Positions 46,147-56,400 are shown, counted from the stretch's first letter. The stretch: 64,000 bases of DNA from Poriferisodalis sp965231925 (GCA_965231925.1 OZ246894.1:4030001-4094000); one strand, 5' to 3'. Numbers and translations are program-made. Notes: a model not told the origin generated them from the sequence alone.

Positions 46147-46326
46147 CTATTGCCCGGTTCGTGCTGTTTCGAGCGCGGTCAGCACCACAACCGCCTCATG
46201 GCACACCCGATTGCTGTACCCGGCGGCCATCTTCTGAGCCCGCGCTGCGGTCATCGCGCCGCCATTGACGCCCGCGGCGTCATCCACACCGAGCGCCGCC
46301 AGCACAGGCCGCCGATGATTCACATG
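46147..46326 (-). pseudogene. Orphan C-terminal protein segment, copy A
   Basis: On the minus strand the frame reads HVNHRRPVLAALGVDDA, then AMTAARAQKMAAGYSNR and LTALETARTGQ before TAG. A closely similar frame lies at 50196-50429. The pattern resembles a C-terminal motif I recall from large Calx-beta surface proteins, so it may be the tail of a deleted paralogue. That family link is from memory and unverified. Confidence 0.45.
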
Positions 46327-46374
46327 CGCCGCACCGGCAACGGCACCGATCGGCTGCGGTCTTCGATGTCGGCG

Positions 46375-49300
46375 CTAGTCGGTGATGGTGGATGTGGCTT
46401 TGGCTGTGCTGTTGGCGGCACCGATGGTGTACAAGATGTGGAGCCCGAGGGTGCTGTTGGTGCCGGCTGTGGGGACGCTCACGGTGGTGTGCGTGCCGCC
46501 GCCGGCGATGGTGGCCCTGGCGCCTGCGCTGTAGGCGCCGCCGCGGACGACGAAGTAGTAGACGGTGACATCGTGTGCTGCGCGGCAGCTCAGGCTGATG
46601 ACGAACTCGAGATCGTCGCCTCGCGCAGCCGTTGCGTCGGCGACGCTCACCGTCGGGCGGCCCGCGCAGGCCGCAACGACGGGCTCGGGCGGCGGGTCGT
46701 CGTCGTCGAGAATCTGCACAGCCCGTGTCGCCTGGGGTCCCACGGTGTAGCCGCTGCCCGCCGCGACGGTGACGGTGATCGACCCGTCAGCCTCGTCGAC
46801 GCTGTCATCGACGGTCCCAACAGTGAGGGTCGCCTGGGTGGCCCCTTTGGGGATCGTCACCGTCGCCGTGCCCACAGTCGCACCCCACTCGCCCGACGAG
46901 GCTATGTCCACGCTGATGTCGAGATCTGCCGCCACAGGCGCCGACGACGCGATCGTGAACGTCGCAGCCGTGCCCTCGGTGCCGCCCGCAGCCGAAATGA
47001 TGTCAACCCGCGGCGGCGGGTCGTCGCCGTCGACGATCACCACCGTGGTCGAACCGTCCGCGCGCTCGACGCCGTCAGGACCCCACGAGACGCCCAACAC
47101 CACGCCCTCAGTGCTGCCGTTCAGCTTCGGCGCCCTGCCCGCGGTGCCATACGACACCGTGATCTCCTCATCGACCCAGTCGCTGTCAGCCACAGCCGTC
47201 AACACCAACTCCACAAGCTGATCGCCCGGACCGAGAGTCACCTCGAAATCATCGGCGAACACCGCGTCGGCATCGCCGAGATCGCGCATCACCCAATGCG
47301 TGCCCTCCTCGCCGCCGGTCACGCTCAACGGCACCGAAAGCGTCTCCCACGCCCGCAGCGTCCGCGTCAGGCCGATGTTGAGCTGTGCCTGGTTGTCGTA
47401 GCCCGCGCCGTGCTCCTCGATCGAACGCGAGAAGAACATCATGTACACCGTCAACGGATCCACATCGTCATCAGCCACACCCACCGCCGCCGACCCCGCG
47501 CTGCTCGACACCGTGTACCCCGCATCGGCGCCCGGCGCGTCCAACGCCACCGACACGCTGCCATCAGCCTCGTCCACCTCGTCGTCGGCCGTGGCAACCA
47601 TCAGCGTCGCCGTCGCCGCGCCCGCCGCGAACCTCACCGTGCGCGAACCCCCAGCCACACCCCACTCACCCGCAGCCGACACCGACACATCCACATCCAC
47701 ATCCGCATTCGGCGTCGGCGACGCAGACAGCGTGAACACCGCATTGCCGCCCTCGACCACATCGCCGCCCGCCGCAATGCTCACCTCAGCGACCACCGGC
47801 GGCGGAACGTCATCATCAGCCACCCCCACGCTGGCGGTGGCCGCGCTGCCCGACACCGTGTACCCATCGCCGCCCGCCTTCAGCGTCACCGTGACACTGC
47901 CGTCAAGCTCATCGACGCTGTCATCGGCCGTGGCCACCGCCAGCGTCGCCGAGGCGGCGCCCTTGGGGATCGTCACCGTGCGCGTTTCCGCCGCCACGCC
48001 GAAATCGCCCGATGCCGCGACAGCCACCCCCACCGCCAGATCAGCCGCCGGCGGCGACGACGCAGACACCGTGAACGACGCAGCAGAACCCTCCACCACA
48101 TCACCAACACCAACAACACTCACCACCGGCGGCGGCGCAACGACCACAGCATCCTCAGCCGAGAACACCACAACGCCCTCAGCCGGATACTTCGCACCGG
48201 TCGCATACACCACCTCCAACCCCAAACTGCGCGTCGAGCCCACACCCACCGTGACAGCCACCGTCGGCTCGTCGGCAGTCAGCCTCGCGACCTTGACACC
48301 TCCGCTGATGCTGCCCTCACGCACCACCGCGTAATACACCGACACCGTCCCGCTGGGCCTGCAGCCCAAACCGATCTCGAACTCGACCGACACATCAGAA
48401 CGACTCGCAGCGACATCGCCCACCAACACCGACGGCAACCCCCCGCTGCACACACCCAGCACCGTCTCCGGCAGCGGCGGATCGACATCCGCGGGCTGCT
48501 GCTCAGAGTCCGCGCCCTTACCATCCGCGTCGACATCCGCGTCTTGGTCGCCGACGTCGGAATCCTCCAACGTGACCGTCAAAGACCGACCCTGATTCGC
48601 CGGCTGCAACGGACAATACGGAGCCCCGTCAGCAGTTTCGATACCCGGCTTCGCCGCGCAGTACTTCAGCACCGGATACTGCGACGACGTGCCGAAGTCC
48701 CACGGATCATCACCTGGACCGTCGAACGCCCCGTAATAGCCGCCCACGTCCACGTCCACGTTCCAGTCCGCGTAGATGCCCGTGTAGCCCGTCGGCGCCT
48801 GCAACTGCGCCGTCGTATAACCCACACCGCAGCCGAAGCTCGTCGCCAGACCCGACGCCTCGACATCCCAGTAGCTCGAACCGTCATCCCGTGGGTTCCG
48901 CGTGGACTCACAGTCTCCGGCCAGCCCGCCTGCGACGCTCGGCGATCCTGACACCTGTCCGATCGCATAGCTGGCACGCATCCATTGACTCAGTTGGGCG
49001 TGAGACAGAGATCCGATCAGACCGCCGACAAACAGCCTCGTCAGGGTCTGATGGTTGCCGATCTGTATGGTGCAGCCAGCACTGGTGTTCGTCACCGACC
49101 CGGTGGCGTAGGTTGCCCGCACATGCCCGCCGGGTCGATACCCAGCCAAGCCTCCCCCATAACAGCCCGTCACCGTCACATCCCCGGTCGCGTAGCTCGC
49201 CGCAGCGCCGGCATAGTTCAGCATCCCCACCAGACCGCCGACGCCCCCGACGCCGGCCACATCGCCGGTCGCGTAGCTCTCGATGATGAACGCGTGGCGC

Positions 49301-50094
49301 CAGCTCGCCCCGGCCAGACCGCCCACCGTGCGGCGCCCGGTCACGTCAACATGGGAATACACGCCGCTGACCCGGGCGCCCTCCACCTCACCCGCCAGCG
49401 CCCCAACATGTTCGGCCCCCCGAACGCGGCTGTCCGAGTTCGGCGCGGTCAGCCCGACATTGCGCACATGCGCACCCGGGCCCACATAACCGAACAAACC
49501 GACATTAAACCGCGAGGGATCTTCTATGAATAGGTTCGCGATCGTGCGCCCGTTGCCCTCGAAGGTCCCAGTGAACATCCGCGCGCGCGAATGCGGACGC
49601 TGCCCGAAATTCTTGCCCCATGTTTGGTCCCCCAAGCGGTTGTGGGCCCGCCCGTCGTAGATGGCTTCGCCGCCCATCAGCGGCACCCAGCCCTTGCCGC
49701 CGTTCCAGTATTCGTCGCCCGCATCAGCGGTGCCGCTGGCGTTGGTGTCGAAGTCGAGGTCAGCGCTCAGCTCGTAGCCGTCGCATCCCGACGACGGGCA
49801 GCCCATCTGAGCCGCCGCGTTCGGGAACGCCGCCGCGTACTTCGCAGCACCCTGCGGATCATGGCCGGTGTTGCCCCTGCTGTCGGCCGGATACACGTCT
49901 GCTGTGCCGTCGCCGTCGAGATCCCACCGGATCGCATTCAGACGCGCCAAGCTCGACACCTCGATCAAACCGTCGTCGTCGACGTCGTAATCCACCGTCG
50001 GCACCTGCGCCGCCGCAGGCGCCGCCGACACAGGCACCAAAAGCCCAGCAGCGAGCACCAGCACCACACCCGACAACGACAACCGTCTGCGCAT
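46375..50094 (-). CDS. Giant secreted GLUG / Calx-beta surface protein 2
   Basis: This 1239-residue paralogue has one GLUG module (about 28-500) after a Sec signal peptide ending near AAPAAAQ. A divergent capping domain (CSGGLPSVLVGDVAASRSD) follows near 548. Four Calx-beta-like units run from about 655 to 1135, one of them the atypical unit beginning YMMFFSRSIEEHG. The common terminal domain (CAGRPTVSVADAT to STITD) closes the protein. Its GLUG module is nearly identical to the first module of protein 3, and its C-terminal third is nearly identical to that of protein 1. ATG 50094 starts the MRRRLSLSG signal peptide. Secreted, with no anchor seen. Confidence 0.82.
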   Translation of the reverse strand: MRRRLSLSGVVLVLAAGLLVPVSAAPAAAQVPTVDYDVDDDGLIEVSSLARLNAIRWDLDGDGTADVYPADSRGNTGHDPQGAAKYAAAFPNAAAQMGCPSSGCDGYELSADLDFDTNASGTADAGDEYWNGGKGWVPLMGGEAIYDGRAHNRLGDQTWGKNFGQRPHSRARMFTGTFEGNGRTIANLFIEDPSRFNVGLFGYVGPGAHVRNVGLTAPNSDSRVRGAEHVGALAGEVEGARVSGVYSHVDVTGRRTVGGLAGASWRHAFIIESYATGDVAGVGGVGGLVGMLNYAGAAASYATGDVTVTGCYGGGLAGYRPGGHVRATYATGSVTNTSAGCTIQIGNHQTLTRLFVGGLIGSLSHAQLSQWMRASYAIGQVSGSPSVAGGLAGDCESTRNPRDDGSSYWDVEASGLATSFGCGVGYTTAQLQAPTGYTGIYADWNVDVDVGGYYGAFDGPGDDPWDFGTSSQYPVLKYCAAKPGIETADGAPYCPLQPANQGRSLTVTLEDSDVGDQDADVDADGKGADSEQQPADVDPPLPETVLGVCSGGLPSVLVGDVAASRSDVSVEFEIGLGCRPSGTVSVYYAVVREGSISGGVKVARLTADEPTVAVTVGVGSTRSLGLEVVYATGAKYPAEGVVVFSAEDAVVVAPPPVVSVVGVGDVVEGSAASFTVSASSPPAADLAVGVAVAASGDFGVAAETRTVTIPKGAASATLAVATADDSVDELDGSVTVTLKAGGDGYTVSGSAATASVGVADDDVPPPVVAEVSIAAGGDVVEGGNAVFTLSASPTPNADVDVDVSVSAAGEWGVAGGSRTVRFAAGAATATLMVATADDEVDEADGSVSVALDAPGADAGYTVSSSAGSAAVGVADDDVDPLTVYMMFFSRSIEEHGAGYDNQAQLNIGLTRTLRAWETLSVPLSVTGGEEGTHWVMRDLGDADAVFADDFEVTLGPGDQLVELVLTAVADSDWVDEEITVSYGTAGRAPKLNGSTEGVVLGVSWGPDGVERADGSTTVVIVDGDDPPPRVDIISAAGGTEGTAATFTIASSAPVAADLDISVDIASSGEWGATVGTATVTIPKGATQATLTVGTVDDSVDEADGSITVTVAAGSGYTVGPQATRAVQILDDDDPPPEPVVAACAGRPTVSVADATAARGDDLEFVISLSCRAAHDVTVYYFVVRGGAYSAGARATIAGGGTHTTVSVPTAGTNSTLGLHILYTIGAANSTAKATSTITD

Positions 50095-50195
50095 GCCCGA
50101 CAAGATACTCACCGCCGACCCACACCCCCGACAGTGTGCAGCGCCAATGTCGGCAAAGCCGCAGGTCAGATGCTTGCGATTCCCGCAACAATGCG

Positions 50196-50429
50196 TCAAT
50201 CAGCAACCTGCCGACACAAGCCGAGCGGGTCGGCGGTGGGTGTGGCCGTTCCCTGTTGCCCGGTTCGTGCTGCTTCGAGCGCAGTCGGCACAACAACCGC
50301 CTCATCCCGCACCGGATTGCTGTACCCGGAGGCCATCTTCTGAGCCCGCGCTGCGGTCATCGCGTCGCCGTTGACGCCCACGCCGTCATCCACACCGAAC
50401 GCCACCAGCACACGCCGCCAACGATTCAC
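50196..50429 (-). pseudogene. Orphan C-terminal protein segment, copy B
   Basis: The frame reads HVNRWRRVLVAFGVDDG, AMTAARAQKMASGYSN, PTALEAARTGQ and runs on to TGA. It matches copy A at 46147-46326 over about 60 codons, and the surrounding DNA (46094-46340 versus 50199-50445) is also similar. Both lie directly upstream of a surface-protein gene. Here it abuts the broken adenine methylase. Confidence 0.45.
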
Positions 50430-50436
50430 ATGCGCC

Positions 50437-50735
50437 TCGCCGCACTTCGACCGGCCCGCCGTATCTCGCCAAATCCGGCGACCTGCACGCGGGCACAATG
50501 AGCTACGCCCGCCACGAAGACCTTGCCGGAGCGCTGCACCGAAGCGGCTGCTGCTGGATGGTCAGCTACGACGTCGATGACCGGGTCGCCGCCGACGTGT
50601 ATCCGCAGTCGCCGATCCTGCGGTTCGATCTCCGCCACAGCGCCCATCGCACCCACGTCGGCAGCGAGTTCATGGCGTTCTCCGAAACCTGCAACGCAGA
50701 CGCCGCAGCGCTCCCGCTGCTCCGCAACGCCGCCT
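50437..50735 (+). pseudogene. Broken D12-class adenine methylase (Dam-like) fragment
   Basis: The frame reads PPYLAKSGDLHAGTMSYARH, then EDLAGALHRSGCCWMVSYDV, DDRVAADVYP. This is the D12 methylase pattern of DPPY, a DH-like position, then SYD and LYP-like residues. Just before PPY the reading HFD is in another frame because four extra bases (CGGC) separate GAC from CCGCCGTAT; removing them restores HFDPPYLAKSG. Most of the N-terminus is absent. Nothing else is seen in 50095-50873 besides this, segment B and the leader of gene 2. Confidence 0.6.
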
Positions 50736-50873
50736 GGATGCGGCCGGGAAGCGGCTGCGGTGGCCGTCCCTCCGCTCCTCGCCGCAGCCGTCGCCGCAGC
50801 CGCCCGCGACGCACTCGACGGCGCTGGCTGACCGGTCTCGCATTACCGTGTCCCGGCGGGGGAGTACCCTCTG

Positions 50874-52034
50874 GTGATGGCTGCCGTCCGGGTTGACGCG
50901 CAGACGCTGCCGACTGCAGATCATGCGCGTGCGGCGGCGGAAGCGCTGCAAGCCGAAGGCACCGCGATGGTGCTGCTGCACGGCTCCGTCGCCCGCGGCG
51001 ACGCCCGCCCGGGCAGCGACGTGGACTTGGTGGCCGTGTTCGACGACATCGACTACACCGACCGGTACCCGCTGCGGTGGCGGCTCGAAGCGAAATGCAG
51101 CGCCGCAGCGGGCGTCCCGGTCGAAGTGCATGTCACCGACAGACCCGAATGGAAGCATCGCACCGAGCAGGTGCCGTCATCGTTCGAGGCCGCGATCGCG
51201 GTCAATGCGCTGACTCTGCATGAGCGTGCCCCGCAGACAGCGGCGGTGGACTGGGGCAAGGAGATCGGGATGCCTGACAGCAACCTTGACGAAGCGCTCG
51301 AACGGCTGAACGACGTGCGGCAGGCACTCGGGTCGATGACGGCGGCTTGTCGTCCCCGTGACGATGAGATACACATGGTCGACGGACACTCCCAGATCGA
51401 CATTCCGCGACGCGAGGAGCGACTGCGAAGCATGTGCGGCTACGCGGCGATGACGATCGAGAACGCTCTCAAGGCGTGGTGCGCCGCGAAAGGCGCGCCG
51501 TCCGAGCGCACTCACAGTGTCGCGCGGCTGCTTGACTTTGCACGCCCGCTGCCTAGTTCGCTCGAGAATTCGCTCGCCCCGCTGCAGGCGAACACGATCC
51601 GGCCGAGCCGCGAACCTTGGGACGACGTGTCGTGCTGGCGGATCGGCGGCACCTACCCGTCAGCGTTGCCGCAAGCCGCATCAGAGCGCATGCCGGGCCT
51701 CGCGCGCCTGCTGACGGTCGCGGCGGCCGCAGCAGCCGATACGGCGACGGAACGTGTCCACGCGGACGGCGCCGACCCGGAGGACGAGCGGCTGGATCTC
51801 TGTCGGCAGCGGCTGCGCGACGCACGGACCGTGCTCGCGTCGGGCGATGTCGTCGCCGGTATCCCTCCGACGCCGACAGCTGCGCCGGTCGTTCCGGCCG
51901 TCGGCAGCGTGCCGCTGACGGACGGCAATCGTCGCGGCTGGCTGCGGCGAATGTTCGGCCGCCGGCGGCTGCATTGGCTGCGCCAAGAGCTGCTGCAGCA
52001 GCAGGGGAGTTCCCGACGCGGGCCGCGGCGATGA
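50874..52034 (+). CDS. Nucleotidyltransferase with HEPN-like domain
   Basis: This 386-residue protein has the minimal nucleotidyltransferase motif LLHGSVARGDARPGSDVDLV (about residues 35-54), with the metal-binding Asp pair in SDVDL. A helical domain near residues 195-240 (YAAMTIENALKAWCAAKGAP, then THSVARLL) resembles HEPN, though the RNase motif R-x4-6-H is not evident. A basic Arg-rich tail follows. MNT and HEPN are usually separate toxin-antitoxin genes, so a fused form is notable. GTG 50874 has GGGGGAG nine bases upstream; ATG 50877 is equally possible. It is isolated among relics. Confidence 0.7.
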   Translation: MMAAVRVDAQTLPTADHARAAAEALQAEGTAMVLLHGSVARGDARPGSDVDLVAVFDDIDYTDRYPLRWRLEAKCSAAAGVPVEVHVTDRPEWKHRTEQVPSSFEAAIAVNALTLHERAPQTAAVDWGKEIGMPDSNLDEALERLNDVRQALGSMTAACRPRDDEIHMVDGHSQIDIPRREERLRSMCGYAAMTIENALKAWCAAKGAPSERTHSVARLLDFARPLPSSLENSLAPLQANTIRPSREPWDDVSCWRIGGTYPSALPQAASERMPGLARLLTVAAAAAADTATERVHADGADPEDERLDLCRQRLRDARTVLASGDVVAGIPPTPTAAPVVPAVGSVPLTDGNRRGWLRRMFGRRRLHWLRQELLQQQGSSRRGPRR

Positions 52035-52123
52035 CGACGTCGACGAGGCGTCCGGCTTCGGCGGCGCAGGCGTCGATCTGCTCGGCCAGCGTGCCCGACC
52101 CGGCTTCGACGGCGTTCATCGGC

Positions 52124-52201
52124 TCATCGGCTGCCCGGCGGCGGAATGTCCGCGGCGGGGATGATCGGCTCGGCGAGTTCGACGAGGCGGGTTGCCGCCA
52201 C
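52124..52201 (-). pseudogene. Possible C-terminal relic of a type ISP-like methylase
   Basis: The minus-strand frame LVELAEPIIPAADIPPP then stop resembles the very end of the methylase at 847 (LLGRIVEGPLIPASDLPAP). Only about 25 codons remain. The rest of 52035-52515 shows an open plus-strand frame with CPRC that I cannot assign. Confidence 0.25.
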
Positions 52202-52515
52202 AACAGCAGCGTGTCCCCGCTGTCAGATGCTCACTGCGGTGCTCGTACTTGTGGAACGGCAGCCGATGCACAGACCCGGCCGCGGCAGCGCCGTCGTCGT
52301 CGAGCGCTTCGAGGGCGGCATGCTCGACTGGGTCCGCGAACGGCCGGCTCGGCTGCTCAACCTGCACTGCCGGTCCGCTGCCGCCAAATCCGCGCCGGCC
52401 CGTCGTCGGGAGGCATCGGTGTGTCCGGGGAACGCTCACAACCGGGCCTCGCGCCCAACAGCGACCGCCGCCGTCATCAGCGAACCCGACGGCCCGAACA
52501 GCAGCCGGTCACACA

Positions 52516-53257
52516 CCTAGCCCTGATTATTCATGAGAATGCCGCGTGTCGTCTTTTTGGCTTGCCGGTTGACCTGATTTGTGGTTTTCGGGTTGTCGGG
52601 GTGCTGGCGGGGGTCAGCGGGGGTGTGCGATGGCGAGCAGGGCTCGGGCGCCGGGGTGCTGTTGGGGGAGCCGCAGCAGGACTTGTCGTGCGGTTTCGAG
52701 ATGATCGGCGATGTCGTTCGCGGCGGCGTTGCCGGGCCGCTGCTTGATCCACAGCGGCTCGCCGTCCGCGGTCGAGCAGATCATCGGATGGAACCCGTAG
52801 CCGCCCTTGTAATTCGGCGCGGCGCCTTCCTTGTTCTGGGAGTGGACCTCCACCAGCGTCGAGTCGATGTCCACAACCAGCGGGCCGCTGGAATCACGAT
52901 CGGCCCATATCCGGCGGCGCACCGCCGCCGGCCAGCACCAATAAAACATGCATCAGCACCGCGCCGCGGTCATGAACCGGGGCGCGCTCCCCGCGGACAG
53001 GCACCGCCGCCGACAGCGCTCCCGTCAGCCCCACACGATCCGCGAACTGCCCCAGAGCGAACAGCCCCGCACCCCACACGACCCGGTCCCCGCCGCCTGC
53101 CAGACGCGCGCTTGTGACACTGGCAGGTTTCACCTCGGAGATGCCCCCCTGAACTCGCTGATGCGTGATCCAACGACTCGCATCGTCGCAGATCAGAAGG
53201 GCTTTTCCGCGGACCCACACCGCACCACCCCACAGACTCATGAATAATCAGGGCTAG
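52516..53257. mobile_element. Internally deleted IS1380-type insertion element
   Basis: Perfect terminal inverted repeats CCCTGATTATTCATGAG (52520-52536) and its complement (53237-53253) are flanked on both sides by CTAG, a plausible 4-bp target duplication. Between them lie two transposase pieces in different frames. At about 734 bp it is far shorter than full IS1380 elements (about 1.6-2 kb), so it is a non-autonomous derivative that keeps both ends. Confidence 0.8.
52614..53241 (-). pseudogene. IS1380-family transposase, deleted and frameshifted
   Basis: The 5' piece (53241-52894) encodes GLFALGQFADRVGLTGALSA and VHDRGAVLMHVLLVLAGGG, the N-terminus of IS1380 transposases. The 3' piece (52949-52614) encodes VVDIDSTLVEVHSQNKEGAA, NYKGGYGFHPM and RPGNAAANDIADH, the catalytic DDE core around the first aspartate. 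The segment between them and the last third of the protein are missing, and the pieces are out of frame, so it is inactive. Confidence 0.8.
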
Positions 53258-53353
53258 TGGTGCGTCAGCGAAATGGTGCGGGAAACAAAGAAGGCGTTAT
53301 CGCAGGTCAGCAGGCTGACAGGTGCCCGGAACACCTGCGCGACACACCACTAG
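53254..53353. repeat. 100-bp segment bounded by an inverted repeat
   Basis: CTAGTGGTGCGTC (53254-53266) and GACACACCACTAG (53341-53353) are inverted copies with one mismatch. The left end shares CTAG with the IS1380 target duplication. It may be a MITE-like element or the end of another element into which the IS inserted. Confidence 0.4.
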
Positions 53354-53391
53354 ACGCCTGCGGGTGCGTGGTGACCGCAGAGAAGGGCCTA

Positions 53392-53414
53392 CCCCCCGCT
53401 TGCGCGGGGAGCAC
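53392..53414 (-). CRISPR. Solitary type I-E-like CRISPR repeat relic
   Basis: On the minus strand the sequence GTGCTCCCCGCGCAAGCGGGG fits the widespread type I-E repeat (GTGCTCCCCGCGC-AGCGGGG core). Only one clear copy is present, with no spacers and no cas genes, so this is not an array. The hairpin alone could equally serve as a terminator for the genes on either side. Confidence 0.35.
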
Positions 53415-53485
53415 TTGGACACCCTCACCCCACGAGCGGTGGACCCCACCCCTTGGAACTAACCATCTAGTCGGTGATGTCGGCG

Positions 53486-56400
53486 CTAGTCGGTGATGGT
53501 GGATGTGGCTGTGGCTGCGTGGTTGGCGGCGCCGATGGTGTACAGGATGTTTAGCCCGATGGTGCTGTGGGCGCCGGCTGTGGGGACGCTGACGGTGGTG
53601 TGCGTGTCGCCGCTGGCGATGGTGGCCCTGGCGCCTGCGCTGTAGGCGCCGCCGCGGACGACGAAGTAATAGACGGTGACATCGTGCGCTGAACGGCAGC
53701 TCAGGCTGACGACGAACTCGAGATCGTCGCCTCGTGTCGCCTCGGCGTCGGCGACGCTCACAATCGGGCGGCCCGCGCAGGCCGCGACGACAGGCTCAGG
53801 CGGCGGGTCGTCGTCGTCGAGAATCTGCACAGCCCGTGTCGCCTGGGGTCCCACGGTGTAGCCGCTGCCCGCCGCGACGGTGACGGTGATCGACCCGTCG
53901 GCCTCGTCGACGCTGTCATCGACCGTCGCGACAGTAAGGGTCGCCTGGGTGGCGCCTTTGGGGATCGTCACCGTCGCAGCGCCGACAGCCGCACCCCACT
54001 CGCCCGACGCCGCAACGTCCACGGCGACGTCGAGGTCTGCTGCTGCGGGCGCCGAGGAGGCGATCGTGAACGTCGCAGCCGTGCCCTCGGTGCCGCCCGC
54101 AGCCGCAGTGATGCCGACCTGCGGCGGCGGGACGTCGCCGTCGACGATCACCACCGTGGTGGACCCGTCCGCGCGTTCGGTTCCGTCGGCACCCCACGAG
54201 GCGCCCAAGATCACGCCCTCGGTGCTGCCGTTCAGCGTCGGCGCCCTGCCCGCTGTCCCATACGACACCGTGATCTCCTCATCGACCCAGTCGCTGTCAT
54301 CCACAGCCGTCAACGCCAACTCGACACGCTGGCCGCCCGGACCGAACACGACCTCGAAGTCGTCGGCGAACACCGCGCCGGGATCGCCGAGGTCGCGCAT
54401 CGTCCAATGCACGCCCTCCTCGCCGCCGGTCACGCTCAACGGCACCGTCACCGTCTCCCACGCCCGCAGCGTCCGCGTCAAACCGATACTGAGCCCCGCC
54501 TGATTGTCATAGCCCGCGCCGTCCTCCTCGATCGAACGCGAGAAGAACATCATGTACACCGTCAACGGATCCACATCATCATCAGCCACACCCACAGCGG
54601 CCACCCCATGCCGGGCCGACACCGTGTACCCCGCATCCGAACCCGGCGCGTCCAACGACACCGACACGCTCCCATCAGCCTCGTCCACCTCGTCGTCGGC
54701 CGTGGGAACCCTCAGCGTCGCTGTCGCCGCGCCCGCCGCGAACCTCACCGTGCGCGAACCCCCAGCCACACCCCACTCGCCCGCCGCCGACACCGACACA
54801 TCCACATCCACATCCGCATTCGGCGTCGGCGACGCAGACAGCGTGAACACCGCGCTCGCGCCCTCGACCACATCGCCGCCCGCCGCGATGCTCACCTCAG
54901 GGATCACCGGCGGCGGATCGTCATCATCAGCGACCGTCACCGTCCGCGACGCCGGCACGCCGACCACATAGCCGCCGCCCGCCCTCAACGTCGCCGTGAC
55001 ACTGCCGTCAGGCTCATCGACACCGTCATCGGCCGTGTCCACCACCAGCGTCGCCGAGGTCGCGCCCTCGGGGATCGTCACCGTGCGAGCCCCCGCCGCG
55101 ACACCGAAATCGCCCGACGCCGCGACAGCCACCCCCACCGCCAGATCAACCGCCGGCGGCGACGACGCAGACACCGTGAACACCGCAGCAGAACCCTCAG
55201 TCGCCCCCGAACCCGCCGTGACACTCACCTCCGGCAAAGGATCGTCGTCATCGGCGACACCGACCGACGCAGCCCTCGCCGTGCCCAACCCGTAACCGTC
55301 ACCGGCCGCCAACGTCGCCGTCACCGAACCGTCCGCCTCGTCCACCGAATCACCGGCCGTCGCCACCGACAACAACACCGACCCCGACGTCGGCACCGTC
55401 ACCGACCGCACACCAGTCGCCGCGCCGAAACCGCCCACCGCAGACACCGACACCGACACCACCAACGGAACCGACGGCAACGGCACCGCAGACACAACAA
55501 ACGTCGCAGCAGCACCCTCCACCACATCGGCGCCCGCAGCGACCGACACCACCGACGGCGTCGCCGTCACGACCGTGCCCGTCGCAGTCCCCGCCTTCGA
55601 ATTCGCGGCGCCCAGCACGACCGGCACACCGAGCGACACCGTCTCCGAGTCCGCGGTCGGCACCATCACCGACCGCGCCCACTCGCCTGCGCCGATCGTC
55701 AGTATCTGGCCCGACCCATCAATCGCGCCGTCGCGCATGACATAGAAATACGCCTTCACCGAACCCGACGAACGACAGCTCAAACCGAAAACGAACTCCA
55801 AGTCCTCACCCCGCACCGCACTCGCATCAGCCACAGACAACGTCGGCCTGCCCGAACACACAGGCACCACCGGGACCGGATCGGGCTCGTGCACCACCAC
55901 CGGCGGCGGATCGTCGACCTCGGACACCACCACAGGCTGCTGATCCGCCAGCTGCGATTGCTGCTGCTCGTCCGGCTGCGGTTGCTGCTGCTCCGCCGGC
56001 GGCTGCTCGACGTCGGCGTCGATGTCCGGGTCCTGGGTGCCGACGTCGGAATCCTCCAACGTGACCGTCAAAGACGGACGCTGGTTCGCGGGCTGCAACG
56101 GACAATACGGACCCCCGTCGGCAGTTTCGATGCCCGGCTTCGCCGCGCAGTACTTCAGTACCGGATACTGCGATGAGGTGCCGAAGTCCCACGGGTCATC
56201 ACCGGGACCGTCGAAGGTCCCGTGGTAGCCGCCCACGTCGACATCAACGTTCCAGTCCGCATAGATGCCCGTATAACCCGTAGGCGCCTGCAACTGCGCC
56301 GTCGTATAACCCACACTGCAAGCGGAACTCGTCGCTATGCCCGACGCCTCAGTGTCCCAATAATTCGAACCGCCGACACGCTCCGGGTGCATGTATTCGC

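Noticed and set aside
45490..48951. Long plus-strand frame across surface genes 1 and 2
   Set aside because: It spans two opposite genes and their gap and shows only Arg/His-rich low-complexity sequence.
52146..52520. Small zinc-ribbon-like gene ending at the IS insertion
   Set aside because: It has only one CxxC pair, no family resemblance and no clear start; kept as unassigned sequence.
53392..53485. A CRISPR array of two repeats
   Set aside because: The second candidate (around the CCCACGAGCGG sequence) matches the repeat too poorly, and there are no regular spacers.
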